DNA of 64,000 bases from Microcystis aeruginosa FD4 (GTDB lineage Bacteria > Cyanobacteriota > Cyanobacteriia > Cyanobacteriales > Microcystaceae): assembly GCF_009792235.1 (NCBI RefSeq), contig NZ_CP046973.1:124001-188000 (forward strand), in the 5' to 3' direction. The notes under the pieces were generated by a model. It did not search any database, had not been told where the DNA came from, and saw only the letters and a program-made list of their open reading frames with translations. A program made the position numbers and the translations under genes. Below, piece after piece: positions 44,440 through 53,183 of this stretch (within the stretch, counting starts at the first letter, position 1; each line of letters starts with the position of its first letter).

Positions 44440-44725
44440 GTAGGGGCGCATTGCGTGCGCCCAAATAACCCAAAAACCGCCCCCAAAAAACCCAAATCCC
44501 CAAAAACCGCCCCCAAACCCGTAGGGGCGCATTGCGTGCGCCCAAATAACCCAAAAACCCGTAGGGGCGCATTGCGTGCGCCCAAATAACCCAAAAACCC
44601 GTAGGGGCGCATTGCGTGCGCCCAAACAACCCAAAAATCGCTCCAAATCCCCAAAAAACGGGCGGGACGATTATTGCCGGTGGGACAATTATTGCCGGTG
44701 GGCGAACGCAGTTCGCCCCTACAAA
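44440..44725. repeat. Array of 40-bp GGGGCG palindrome units
   Basis: GTAGGGGCGCATTGCGTGCG at 44440, 44521, 44561 and 44601, the last three at exact 40-bp spacing with a CCCAAATAACCCAAAAA tail. Another palindrome (GGGCGAACGCAGTTCGCCCC) is at 44700. The rest of 44355-44808 has AAACCGCCCCCAAA repeats and a CCCGCCCTTAGGCGGG hairpin. Confidence 0.88.
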
Positions 44726-44808
44726 ATCGACCCGCCCTTAGGCGGGAAAGAAAGGAAAAGAGAAAAAATAGGGAATGAGGGAAAAAAAGGAAAAAAAGGG
44801 GAAAAGGG

Positions 44809-47517
44809 TTACAGAGTCCTCCCAGCACCGCACACCACCCGAAAACCGAGGTAGTTGCCGTTGTCGCGGCGGTTGTAGTGGTTGCGGTAAGCGGAACGGC
44901 AGCTATTTGGATCGTCGTACCAAGAACCGCCCCGCAATACACAGTATCGTTTATCTGTCAAGAGTTCTTTTGTGCTAATTAATGAGTTTTGATAACGATT
45001 ATCATTATTGTCTTCGTCCCAAACGCTTCCGTCTCTCGGCGGCTCACCTTGATAATTCTCGTGCCAGGTATCGGCACACCACTCCCAAACGTTTCCGTGC
45101 ATATCGTATAACCCGAAGGCGTTAGCTACCTGAAAATAGCCCACTGGGGTTGTTTTACGTCGATATTCTCCTTTTGGTTCATCGGCATAGGTTTCAGGAG
45201 CTCGATAGTTAGCTAAATCTGCCGTTATCGTTTCCCCAAAGTGAAAGGCGGTTGTTGTCCCCGCTCTACAGGCATATTCCCATTCTGCCTCACTCGGCAG
45301 CCGATACTCCCGTTTTGTTTCCCTTGATAGTCGTTTACAGAATTCTGTTGCTTCATACCAGTTAACTTTTTCTACGGGTAGCTCATTCCCTTTAAAGTAA
45401 GAAGGGTTTGTCTCTAGGTCGATGTCTATTTTAGCGGTTGCTGCGATAGCTCTCCACTGTGCTTGGGTGATGGGATAACGCCCCATGTAGAAAGAGGAAA
45501 CGGTTACTCGGTGTTGTGGTCTTTCCCTTCTATATCCTTCCCAACCAAATTTTTTCACCAGTCTTTCGATTTCCTCGTCTTCCGTTCCCATCGTGAATGT
45601 GCCGCCAGGGATTTCCATCAATTCCAATTCGACTCCCTCGGCTAGTTTTTGGACAATGCCTTCTGCTTGCCTTTTTTCCTTTTTAATTACCCATTTTTTT
45701 GGTTCAAAACGACTTCTTTGAGACTGACGTTCTATGGTTGCTAGGGTAAATTCAAAGGTACGGGTTTCTAGGATTTCGATGGTGGCAACGTCAAAGATAG
45801 AGGTTTTTAAGGGAGGTTGGGAGGGTTGAGGGATTGGAAGGGGATTGGAGATATTAACGGCGATTTTTTCGGCGAATTCTGCGTATTCTCCCCCCAGATT
45901 GCCTAAGACTTCGATGCTGACTTGAGCAAAGGGAAGAATTTTTTCTCTTTGTTCTGGGGGATAGGTGGGTAATAGGGTTAATAAAGCGGCAAAACTGCGG
46001 ATAGGACTTTTAATTTCCCCGGCAATATATTGGGAAATAGCATCGAGTACCTTGATAGTTTGTCGCCTACCGATAGCATCATTTAAGACTTGACGTACCC
46101 CGGGCAAAAAGTCATAGACTCGATACTGTCCTTCTTCATTTTCTACAATCGGTTTTAATAGACCTCCCATGTAGAATTCTGCCACATGAACGGGACGCAC
46201 TTCGTTTAAAAGAGTTTTACGAATAAGATTGACCACCTGCATACTTACCGGGGCAGCTGCCATCATTTTTGCTAATTTTTTGGCTGGTTCTGAAGCGGTG
46301 GCAAAAAATCGCTCGACCATTGCCTCGGCTTTATTTTTAATGCTGTTTTTATCTTCGCTGTCTTGCTTATTTTCCTCTCTGGATATAGGAGAAATTTCAA
46401 TAATTTGTTGTTTAATAAATTCTAAATCAAATAAAAAAGCGGAAATCTGAGCATTACCTGAACCAGCGACAACTTTTGCCCATTGTTTGAGGACTTCTGT
46501 TTCTAACGTGATTACGGGAATGAGAAGGGTATTTTGCCAGTTAATCGGTAGCCATTGGGGATAATTTTTTAAGATTAATTTCGGATTGGGAACCCCAGCA
46601 GTTAAAGCAGTGGTAAAGAGTTTACGTCCCCGTCCTAGTTGGGTACTATTCCATAATCTTTCGGGGAAAAGTTGCAGAATAGCGGTGGGTTGTTTTTCCG
46701 ACCAATCTTTTAGCCAAGAATGAATTAAGGCTTTTTGCCAGAGAGGAGAAACACAATCACTTACTAATAAAACTAATCCCTGTCCCCTAGGATGAATAAG
46801 TTCTTTATGGGAGTGATAACGTTGTCCTGGTTTACCTTTTTTTCTGCGTCTTACTAACTGTAATTCTTGATTATTTGAGGTTGATAGTTGCCAAACTCTG
46901 ACGGTTTTAAATGCTCCTTGATTTTCTAAGAGATTTTGTAACTCATTAATTAATTCTCGCCAAATAAAAGAGGATCTAGATTCTTCTACTACTAATTCGA
47001 GGGTTAACCAGCGTTCCGGTTGGGGTTTAGTCACAGGTAGCCAAATATCCCTTTCTGCAATAAAAGAAGCGGTTGCTTCTTCATCTAGAATCGTTTTAAT
47101 GGCTGAGGGAACTTTTCCCATGAAAGGACGCAAAGCGCGACTAATCGGGAGTGCTGTCTGTAGTGCCGCGGCAGCAGGAACTTGAAAAGGAAAGCCTTGG
47201 ATTGGGGTAGTTTTCTCTATTTCTTTGGGGAGAGATTCTTCGGTAATAACATCGATATTTGGCTGAGATTTTGATAGTTTATCTTCTGGAATGTCCTCTA
47301 AATTTTTCTCTATTTCATTAGAAGTTGATGAATCTATTGGCTGTTTATTTTCTGGATTTCTTGGGGGTGGTTGCAAGTCTTCAACTCCCATTTGTAGGGC
47401 CAACCAGATGCTATCAGCTACATCTTCATCACTGAGTTGTAACCGTTCGATTAGTCCTGTTTGCTCTAGATAATCTAATAGTTTTTTAATTGATGAATTA
47501 GATGGGGATTCACTCAT
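44809..47517 (-). CDS. SAV_2336/vWA-like plus FGE-domain protein of a VMAP-type conflict system
   Basis: 902 residues. A short N-terminal helical block (IKKLLDYLEQTGLIERL) and linker are followed by a large region (about 150-560). It has vWA-like strands WLTLELVVEESRSS and GLVLLVSDCVSPLW, as in SAV_2336-type proteins; the MIDAS motif is degenerate. Residues 640-902 are a SUMF1/FGE domain (ELMEIPGGTFTMGT, YMGRYPITQAQW, RLPSEAEWEYACRAGTTTAF, MHGNVWEWCADTWHENY, LRGGSWYDDP). The start overlaps the MoxR gene by 8 bases. It probably is the MoxR-partnered component and effector/recognition unit. Its 3' end is DGR-like. Confidence 0.82.
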   Translation of the reverse strand: MSESPSNSSIKKLLDYLEQTGLIERLQLSDEDVADSIWLALQMGVEDLQPPPRNPENKQPIDSSTSNEIEKNLEDIPEDKLSKSQPNIDVITEESLPKEIEKTTPIQGFPFQVPAAAALQTALPISRALRPFMGKVPSAIKTILDEEATASFIAERDIWLPVTKPQPERWLTLELVVEESRSSFIWRELINELQNLLENQGAFKTVRVWQLSTSNNQELQLVRRRKKGKPGQRYHSHKELIHPRGQGLVLLVSDCVSPLWQKALIHSWLKDWSEKQPTAILQLFPERLWNSTQLGRGRKLFTTALTAGVPNPKLILKNYPQWLPINWQNTLLIPVITLETEVLKQWAKVVAGSGNAQISAFLFDLEFIKQQIIEISPISREENKQDSEDKNSIKNKAEAMVERFFATASEPAKKLAKMMAAAPVSMQVVNLIRKTLLNEVRPVHVAEFYMGGLLKPIVENEEGQYRVYDFLPGVRQVLNDAIGRRQTIKVLDAISQYIAGEIKSPIRSFAALLTLLPTYPPEQREKILPFAQVSIEVLGNLGGEYAEFAEKIAVNISNPLPIPQPSQPPLKTSIFDVATIEILETRTFEFTLATIERQSQRSRFEPKKWVIKKEKRQAEGIVQKLAEGVELELMEIPGGTFTMGTEDEEIERLVKKFGWEGYRRERPQHRVTVSSFYMGRYPITQAQWRAIAATAKIDIDLETNPSYFKGNELPVEKVNWYEATEFCKRLSRETKREYRLPSEAEWEYACRAGTTTAFHFGETITADLANYRAPETYADEPKGEYRRKTTPVGYFQVANAFGLYDMHGNVWEWCADTWHENYQGEPPRDGSVWDEDNNDNRYQNSLISTKELLTDKRYCVLRGGSWYDDPNSCRSAYRNHYNRRDNGNYLGFRVVCGAGRTL
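44812..44937 (-). other. Putative DGR variable region, copy A
   Basis: 3' end of the large FGE gene. Minus-strand codons after TGG (44920-44922): TAC GAC GAT CCA AAT AGC, then TAC CGC AAC CAC TAC AAC CGC CGC GAC AAC GGC AAC TAC CTC before GGT TTT CGG (space-separated). The following 33 bases (44815-44847) are identical to copy B. Confidence 0.8.
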
Positions 47518-48529
47518 CTTCTATCGTCCCCAAATCTTTCAAAAGTTGACTAATGAGGTCATCTTGAGTTGATATAGCTCCTTTTTTGACCATAAAAATA
47601 GCATTAAGTAATTGATCCGTAGCTAGGGTTTGTGAATTGCGCTTTTGAATGAAGTTATCAATCAGTTTATCGATGTCTGGATTGTTAGTAATTGTTTCTT
47701 CTAAATGTGCCTCGATTATTTTAATTAAGTCGGGTTTCTCTGGCTCTTTCATGGTTAAACGGAGACAACGACGCAAAAAAGGTGCAGGAAAGTCTCGTTC
47801 TCCATTGCTAGTTAAAATCACAAAAGGAAAAGCCTTACAGATAACTAAACCATTTTCTATAGGTGTTTTTATATCTTTCTTGGTAATGTCGGTTGTATCG
47901 GTATAAGCAGTTCGGACATCAACCCTTGGAACTTCTTCTTTTAGCCTAACTAATTCGGGAATTTCAAAGCGTCCTTCTTCAAATAAGGTGAGTAAATCAT
48001 TGGGTAAATCGATATCACTCTTATCAATTTCATCAATTAACAGTATTCTTGGCTTTTCTGACTCTAATAATGCGGTTCCCAAAGGTCCAAGGGTAATATA
48101 TTTTTCAATCTGTTTTAATTGGTCTTTTCGTTCTTCTGGGGTTAATTCTTTTTGCTCTCGTTCCAGTAATTTAACTTCCTGTAATCGACCGATCGCATCA
48201 TAGTTATATAGTCCATCTTTTAGGGTAGTATGGGTGGTAATCGGCCAGTATAATACTTCTCCTAATTTTAATTCTTGGGCGACTTTATAGGCAAGAGATG
48301 ACTTTCCTGTCCCCGGTTTGCCAGTTACTAATAAAGGTCGCCGTAAATACAAGGCTGCATTGACCATTTTAATTTCTTCTTCGCGCACTAGAAAGGTTTC
48401 TCCCCGATGCTTACGACGACTTTCTCCCAGTTGCTTTTCTTTGCCAAAAGGTCGCCAGCTGGGGGGTTCTGGTAATGTCCAAGCGTCTGTGGGATCCTGA
48501 TTTCCTGTAAAAATTTTCCAGTCTTTCAT
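47510..48529 (-). CDS. MoxR-type AAA+ ATPase
   Basis: 339 residues. Walker A VTGKPGTGKSSLAYKVA, Walker B PRILLIDEIDKSDIDLPND and the sensor/Arg-finger region FVILTSNGERDFPAPFLRRC are present. MoxR ATPases remodel partner proteins, typically with a vWA-domain protein; here the next gene overlaps by 8 bases and is vWA/SAV_2336-like. The preceding gene in the operon encodes the trypsin-VMAP protein. Confidence 0.92.
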   Translation of the reverse strand: MKDWKIFTGNQDPTDAWTLPEPPSWRPFGKEKQLGESRRKHRGETFLVREEEIKMVNAALYLRRPLLVTGKPGTGKSSLAYKVAQELKLGEVLYWPITTHTTLKDGLYNYDAIGRLQEVKLLEREQKELTPEERKDQLKQIEKYITLGPLGTALLESEKPRILLIDEIDKSDIDLPNDLLTLFEEGRFEIPELVRLKEEVPRVDVRTAYTDTTDITKKDIKTPIENGLVICKAFPFVILTSNGERDFPAPFLRRCLRLTMKEPEKPDLIKIIEAHLEETITNNPDIDKLIDNFIQKRNSQTLATDQLLNAIFMVKKGAISTQDDLISQLLKDLGTIEDE

Positions 48530-48537
48530 AGTTCAAT

Positions 48538-50514
48538 TTATGGCATCAAAAGTGGATAGTTGGGGGGAACAAGCTGATAGTCATCCCAAAGTAATGATAG
48601 ATGATTCCCAATATGATTATCTTCTAACCAAGCAGCAGAACGTCTATTTTTAATTATTTCTGGTAATTTCTCTAGTGGACATTGACAGATAGGGTCTAAT
48701 TTTTCCTGACAGTTAAGTTCTGGGTTAGCATCGGGTCGTATCCACAGAGATAAAGGGATTCCAGTTTCGTATAAAATGGCTAGAATATTTTTTAACTCTA
48801 AGGGGTTTTCTTGACTGAGATTAGTTAACCTTGAACCGATAACATTGTTAAATTTATGATATTTGAGTATTTTATTCGGATGGTCATTATTTGCCAGAGT
48901 TTTTTTTAAGATAACTGTTTGCTGATTGTTTGATTCGATCAGTTGTTGTATTTCTTCTTCACACTTTAAGATTTGGCTCAAATTTTGTTGCTGTATATTC
49001 CGAAAAAGTTGGCATTTTTTCATCCATAAATAGCTTTGTTGATTGTTGATATTTTCGGCTGTTATTCGTTCTGAAAATCTCATGATTATCTCATGATCGA
49101 CTCCCCAATGATGAGGATCGCAGCCTGTAGCTGTTGCCACTTCATCAATTAAAAATAAATCAATCGGTTTAATCTCTTTTTCAATAAATCTATAGGGTAG
49201 AAAAAATTGAACTTTTTCTAGGGAAGATTGACAGATATTTTCTGATTCTCGTTTAAATTTTTTCAGGTGATTAATCAATTCATTTTCTTGGAGATGATTA
49301 CCCAGACTTATTCCTTCATTGGGGGTTAAAGATTGATATTCTCCACGTTTTTGAGGTTCTTTTTCTGTGGGATGATAATTGTTGATATCTTTAACAATCC
49401 AAGCTCTCAGCATTAAAGATTTGTTTTCTTCTGTAAGGCTAACAAATAAGCAGGGATTTTTGTCTGTTGATTTTTGAGCGATATTTGGTAAGCGATGCTT
49501 AAGATTATTTTCTAAAGTATTGATTAAAACTTCCCATTTTGTTTGATATTTTTTTAGCCATTCTTTTAATAACTTTGCCAGAGCATCTGTTGAGGTTAAC
49601 TGAATGATTAAATAGCCAATAAATATTTCTAACCAAGAAAATTTTGATCGAGAAGCATAGGTAAAATGTCTTTCATCTAATTGATAGATTATTTCTATAA
49701 AATCAGACCAAGAGGAAGTAATTACTCTAGGTAAATCCACTAAATGATCCCCCACTTCAATTACTAAATTTTCATAAGCTGTATTAAGTTGATCTTGATA
49801 ATTATTGTTTTCAAATACACATCTAATCCAGGAGATAATTTCAGGTATTCTTCCCTCTACTTGTGCTATATCTAGCAACCTATCCCAAGCTTTTAAAAGA
49901 ACATTAGTAGGAATAAAAAATGCAGATTTTGCAACCAATTTTTCCTTATCAGCCATTACTGCCATCCCCACTACTCCCCCCAATTGCTCATCCCAGATAG
50001 CTGTCCCACTAAACCCACCTTCTACAGCATATCCCGTGCTTTTATTATCTTCTATCTGAATTTTGTTGTTAGCAATATCACCTTGTATCTTACCATCAGA
50101 CCAGACACCGTCGTTTCTGGAAAAACCATAAGCTTTATAATTATGATCAGATAAATCTCCTATTTCATAGGTAATTAAAGAAACTGGTTGAGCTTGTGAA
50201 GGAACTGAATCTTTTAATTTTAAGATAACAATATCTTGGGGATCATTGCTGTTAATTTTAACCGGATACCAAACCTCTACGGTTGTTTTTAAAGATGTAC
50301 CCGATGCAATTATCGGAAAATCACATTCAATAATGTCAGTGGGTTTCTCAGCAGATGTAACTATTAATCCTAAAGATTCATTAACAACATGAGCGCAGGT
50401 AATCAAGTATTCTGATGATATTAGAAATCCTGCCCCAACAATTTCTATTTTATCATCTTGATTTTTTCGTTGCTTATAAATTCTGACCACAGAAAATTCT
50501 AGAGATGCAACCAT
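48538..50514 (-). CDS. Trypsin-like protease with VMAP-C-like domain
   Basis: 658 residues. N-terminal trypsin-fold domain (1-190): His42 in ITCAHVVN, Asp94 in PQDIVILKL, Ser169 in EGGFSGTAIW (a relaxed GxSGG). The C-terminal half has the features of a VMAP (vWA-MoxR associated protein) C domain: DLFLIDEVATATGCD, ISLGNH and near the end PLSLWIRPDANPEL, PLEKLPEIIKNRRSAAW. The middle region (about 190-450) contains no recognised motif. It is coupled to MoxR by an 8-base gap. Confidence 0.82.
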   Translation of the reverse strand: MVASLEFSVVRIYKQRKNQDDKIEIVGAGFLISSEYLITCAHVVNESLGLIVTSAEKPTDIIECDFPIIASGTSLKTTVEVWYPVKINSNDPQDIVILKLKDSVPSQAQPVSLITYEIGDLSDHNYKAYGFSRNDGVWSDGKIQGDIANNKIQIEDNKSTGYAVEGGFSGTAIWDEQLGGVVGMAVMADKEKLVAKSAFFIPTNVLLKAWDRLLDIAQVEGRIPEIISWIRCVFENNNYQDQLNTAYENLVIEVGDHLVDLPRVITSSWSDFIEIIYQLDERHFTYASRSKFSWLEIFIGYLIIQLTSTDALAKLLKEWLKKYQTKWEVLINTLENNLKHRLPNIAQKSTDKNPCLFVSLTEENKSLMLRAWIVKDINNYHPTEKEPQKRGEYQSLTPNEGISLGNHLQENELINHLKKFKRESENICQSSLEKVQFFLPYRFIEKEIKPIDLFLIDEVATATGCDPHHWGVDHEIIMRFSERITAENINNQQSYLWMKKCQLFRNIQQQNLSQILKCEEEIQQLIESNNQQTVILKKTLANNDHPNKILKYHKFNNVIGSRLTNLSQENPLELKNILAILYETGIPLSLWIRPDANPELNCQEKLDPICQCPLEKLPEIIKNRRSAAWLEDNHIGNHLSLLWDDYQLVPPNYPLLMP

Positions 50515-50531
50515 TATTTCTATCTAAGTCC

Positions 50532-50891
50532 TCATTGAGTAGATGATTGCTTATTTTTTTCCTTGTTATCCCATTTTAAGGTAATTTCATAATTAACATC
50601 GACGCTGCCAGATGCAATAATAGCCCCTAGTCCAACAGTCATTTTTATCCCAAACTTGACCTCTACCTGATCAGCAGGTTCATTCAAACTTTTAACCTTA
50701 TTAATTAGGGCATTTGCCACGGGTTTTATGCCATTTAATGCGTCTTCAAAAGATTGAGCGGCTTTAACAGCTATTTGATCTGTTCGACTAATAAGTTCAT
50801 CTTCTGGTTTCGGTTTGGGTAAGGGTAACTTTTCATCCACCTCGATGTAAATAGTACCCTCGTCCGAGGTAAATTCCACTAAACGAGTCAT
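50532..50891 (-). CDS. Trypco1 (CU044_2847-type) small protein
   Basis: 119 residues. Begins MTRLVEFTSDEGTIYIEVDE, and the second half reads VEVKFGIKMTVGLGAIIA, then SVDVNYEITLKW. This is the trypsin co-occurring domain 1 pattern known beside trypsin-like proteases in bacterial conflict systems. It is the first gene of the operon, 17 bases upstream of the protease gene. Probably a regulator or adaptor of the protease. Confidence 0.88.
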   Translation of the reverse strand: MTRLVEFTSDEGTIYIEVDEKLPLPKPKPEDELISRTDQIAVKAAQSFEDALNGIKPVANALINKVKSLNEPADQVEVKFGIKMTVGLGAIIASGSVDVNYEITLKWDNKEKNKQSSTQ

Positions 50892-50979
50892 AAAAATTCT
50901 CCTGTTTATTTTATTGCGTTTGCCCAGACTTAATCAATCACAACGCCATCTTTTTGGTCTCATGGCTAATTATATCTCT

Positions 50980-51720
50980 TTACCAAGTATTTGGTTGAAA
51001 GTCAGCATCATTAATAATTGCCACCGTATCCCCAGAGGGTTTAATCACGAATAAACCTTTTCTATAGGCATAGCGATCTACACCTTTGTTAATTTCAATA
51101 CCGGCGACTGCACCGTAAGCTTGATAGTTTTTGTAATGGGGAAAAGCAATTTTAAAACGAGTCAATTTTTCGATAAATTCATCCACATCATCTTGAGATA
51201 ATCGAGATTTACATTCCACCACCACGAGATCGGTATCATCCACCCCTAGGATATCAATTTCCATGGCAATCCCCTGACGTTTGACTCTGGCACGGGGATA
51301 AACTTCCTTAATATCAAGGCCTTTTTCCTGAAAAAGCCGTAAAACCGCCGGTTCTACCAATTCTTCCACAAATCGACCCCAGCGAGTGGTCAGACTATCT
51401 ACCGCTTTGCTGGTTCGTTCTACGGTGCGTTTCAGTTCTGCCATCGAGCGCTCGGCTTCGGCGGCCCGGCGATCGCTTTCTAATTTCGCTTCGGCAGCCC
51501 GGCGCTCAAGTTCGGCGGTCTGGCGATCGCTTTCTAATTTCGCTTCGGCAGCCCGGCGCTCAAGTTCGGCGGTCTGGCGATCGCTTTCTAATTTCGCTTC
51601 GGCAAAGATACGTTCCATTTCCGCTCGACGAAGATCGCTTTCCCTTAAACGGCGATCAAACTCCTCGGCGGAAGCGCGGAATAGCTGGTAAATATCCTCA
51701 AGGGTTACAGGTTCACTCAT
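50980..51720 (-). CDS. PD-(D/E)XK-like nuclease-domain protein with repeated coiled coil, copy 1
   Basis: 246 residues (DUF3782-like). The N-terminal half is a charged coiled coil with two extra copies of an 18-residue unit (KLESDRQTAELERRAAEA) relative to copy 2. The C-terminal nuclease-like core has EIDILGVDDTDLVVVECKSR: Asp...Glu-x-Lys, and Glu-Ile-Asp. DNA sequence outside the repeat is nearly the same as copy 2, so the duplication is recent. It precedes the conflict-system operon on the same strand, 88 bases away. Confidence 0.88.
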   Translation of the reverse strand: MSEPVTLEDIYQLFRASAEEFDRRLRESDLRRAEMERIFAEAKLESDRQTAELERRAAEAKLESDRQTAELERRAAEAKLESDRRAAEAERSMAELKRTVERTSKAVDSLTTRWGRFVEELVEPAVLRLFQEKGLDIKEVYPRARVKRQGIAMEIDILGVDDTDLVVVECKSRLSQDDVDEFIEKLTRFKIAFPHYKNYQAYGAVAGIEINKGVDRYAYRKGLFVIKPSGDTVAIINDADFQPNTW

Positions 51721-51787
51721 GGACTGACAGGGGGTGCCGATAGACGGGGGGATTTAACACTTACCTATAATGCCTAATTATATCTCT

Positions 51788-52420
51788 TTACCAAGTGTTC
51801 GGTTGAAAGTCAGCATCATTAATAATTGCCACCGTATCCCCAGATGGTTTAATCACAAATAAGCCTTTTTTATAAGCATAGCGATCTACACCTTTGTTAA
51901 TTTCAATACCGGCGACTGCACCGTAAGCTTGATAGTTTTTGTAATGGGGAAAAGCAATTTTAAAACGAGTCAATTTTTCGATAAATTCATCCACATCATC
52001 TTGAGATAATCGAGATTTACATTCCACCACCACGAGATCGGTATCATCCACCCCTAGGATATCAATTTCCATGGCAATCCCCTGACGTTTGACTCTGGCA
52101 CGGGGATAAACTTCCTTAATATCAAGGCCTTTTTCCTGAAAAAGCCGTAAAACCGCCGGTTCTACCAATTCTTCCACAAATCGACCCCAGCGAGTGGTCA
52201 GACTATCTACCGCTTTGCTGGTTCGTTCTACGGTGCGTTTCAGTTCTGCCATCGAGCGCTCGGCTTCGGCGGCCCGGCGATCGCTTTCTAATTTCGCTTC
52301 GGCAAAGATACGTTCCATTTCGGCCCGACGAAGATCGCTTTCCCTTAAACGGCGATCAAACTCCTCGGCCGAAGCGCGGAATAGCTGGTAAATATCCTCA
52401 AGGGTTACAGGTTCACTCAT
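51788..52420 (-). CDS. PD-(D/E)XK-like nuclease-domain protein with coiled coil, copy 2
   Basis: 210 residues from ATG 52420, same start context as copy 1. A further in-frame start at 52444 adds 8 residues and is less likely. The same coiled coil is shorter by 36 residues. The core motif EIDILGVDDTDLVVVECKS is intact. It is tandem with copy 1, separated by 67 bases. Confidence 0.88.
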   Translation of the reverse strand: MSEPVTLEDIYQLFRASAEEFDRRLRESDLRRAEMERIFAEAKLESDRRAAEAERSMAELKRTVERTSKAVDSLTTRWGRFVEELVEPAVLRLFQEKGLDIKEVYPRARVKRQGIAMEIDILGVDDTDLVVVECKSRLSQDDVDEFIEKLTRFKIAFPHYKNYQAYGAVAGIEINKGVDRYAYKKGLFVIKPSGDTVAIINDADFQPNTW

Positions 52421-53183
52421 GGACTGACATCGAAAACAAAACACCCCTAATTATTTTAGCGATTCGGTCGAGAAAACCGAGGAGGGCAAAAACGAGATGA
52501 ATATTAATAATTATAGAAAAAGCTTGACAAATATGTACAAGTATCAGGGGCGGTTTTTGTTTTTTCTAAAACTTCAAGCCCTTCTCGTCAAGGTGAAGTA
52601 TAACCTAATGAGGTATTCTATGACAGCAATCCTCATTTTGAAAAAAATCAGATAAAATTCTCTTATTTATAGCGGTTTTCACACCTGTGTAGTACAGTTA
52701 AACTTTTGCTGATTAAGCTTTTCAACATCGATAATGTACCTCGTGCGAACAGGAAATGCTATAAATAGAGAACTTGTGTCGAAGCATTATTTTTTAACAG
52801 ATAATTATCCTCCAACGCTGGAGATAGACAGGTTTTAAGAACTCTGTTCATGAAAAATCGATTTCAACTCATAAATCCAGATGAAATTCTAACAAAAATT
52901 TTAGTTTTTTTTGATGAATAGCTTTCTTTTTTTTTCTTTAATATCTGTGAAATTTTCAACTAGAATTTACTTTTAAAAATGGGATATATTTGTTGATAAT
53001 AAATGAGAAAAACTTCCACCAGTTCTTAAACAAAATTAAACAAAATAAATTTTAATATGGTACGAATATTCTTAAATAAAGAAGTCCGAGTTACTAATAG
53101 CTCAAGAATCGTTTCATAGGTGTGATTCACTAAATCCAAAACAGAGAGAGCCATTTGATACGACTACGTTTACCCTTCTGAGT
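52421..53183. other. AT-rich gene-free region with a 116-bp inverted-repeat element
   Basis: 763 bases. A MITE-like element at 52658-52773 has ends TTCTCTTATTTATAGC and GCTATAAATAGAGAAC (inverted, one indel). The rest is AT-rich with no gene. A promoter for the next rightward gene is likely but not identified. Confidence 0.6.

Noticed and set aside
44440..44640. CRISPR array of 40-bp units
   Set aside because: The whole unit repeats with no unique spacers, and no cas genes are present.
44323..44942. Repeating frames such as RTQCAPTGFWVIW
   Set aside because: Translation of the 40-bp palindrome array in overlapping frames, not genes.
51386..51691. Plus-strand Ser/Ala/Arg-rich frame opposite the nuclease gene
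   Set aside because: Shadow of the repeated coiled-coil codons on the other strand.
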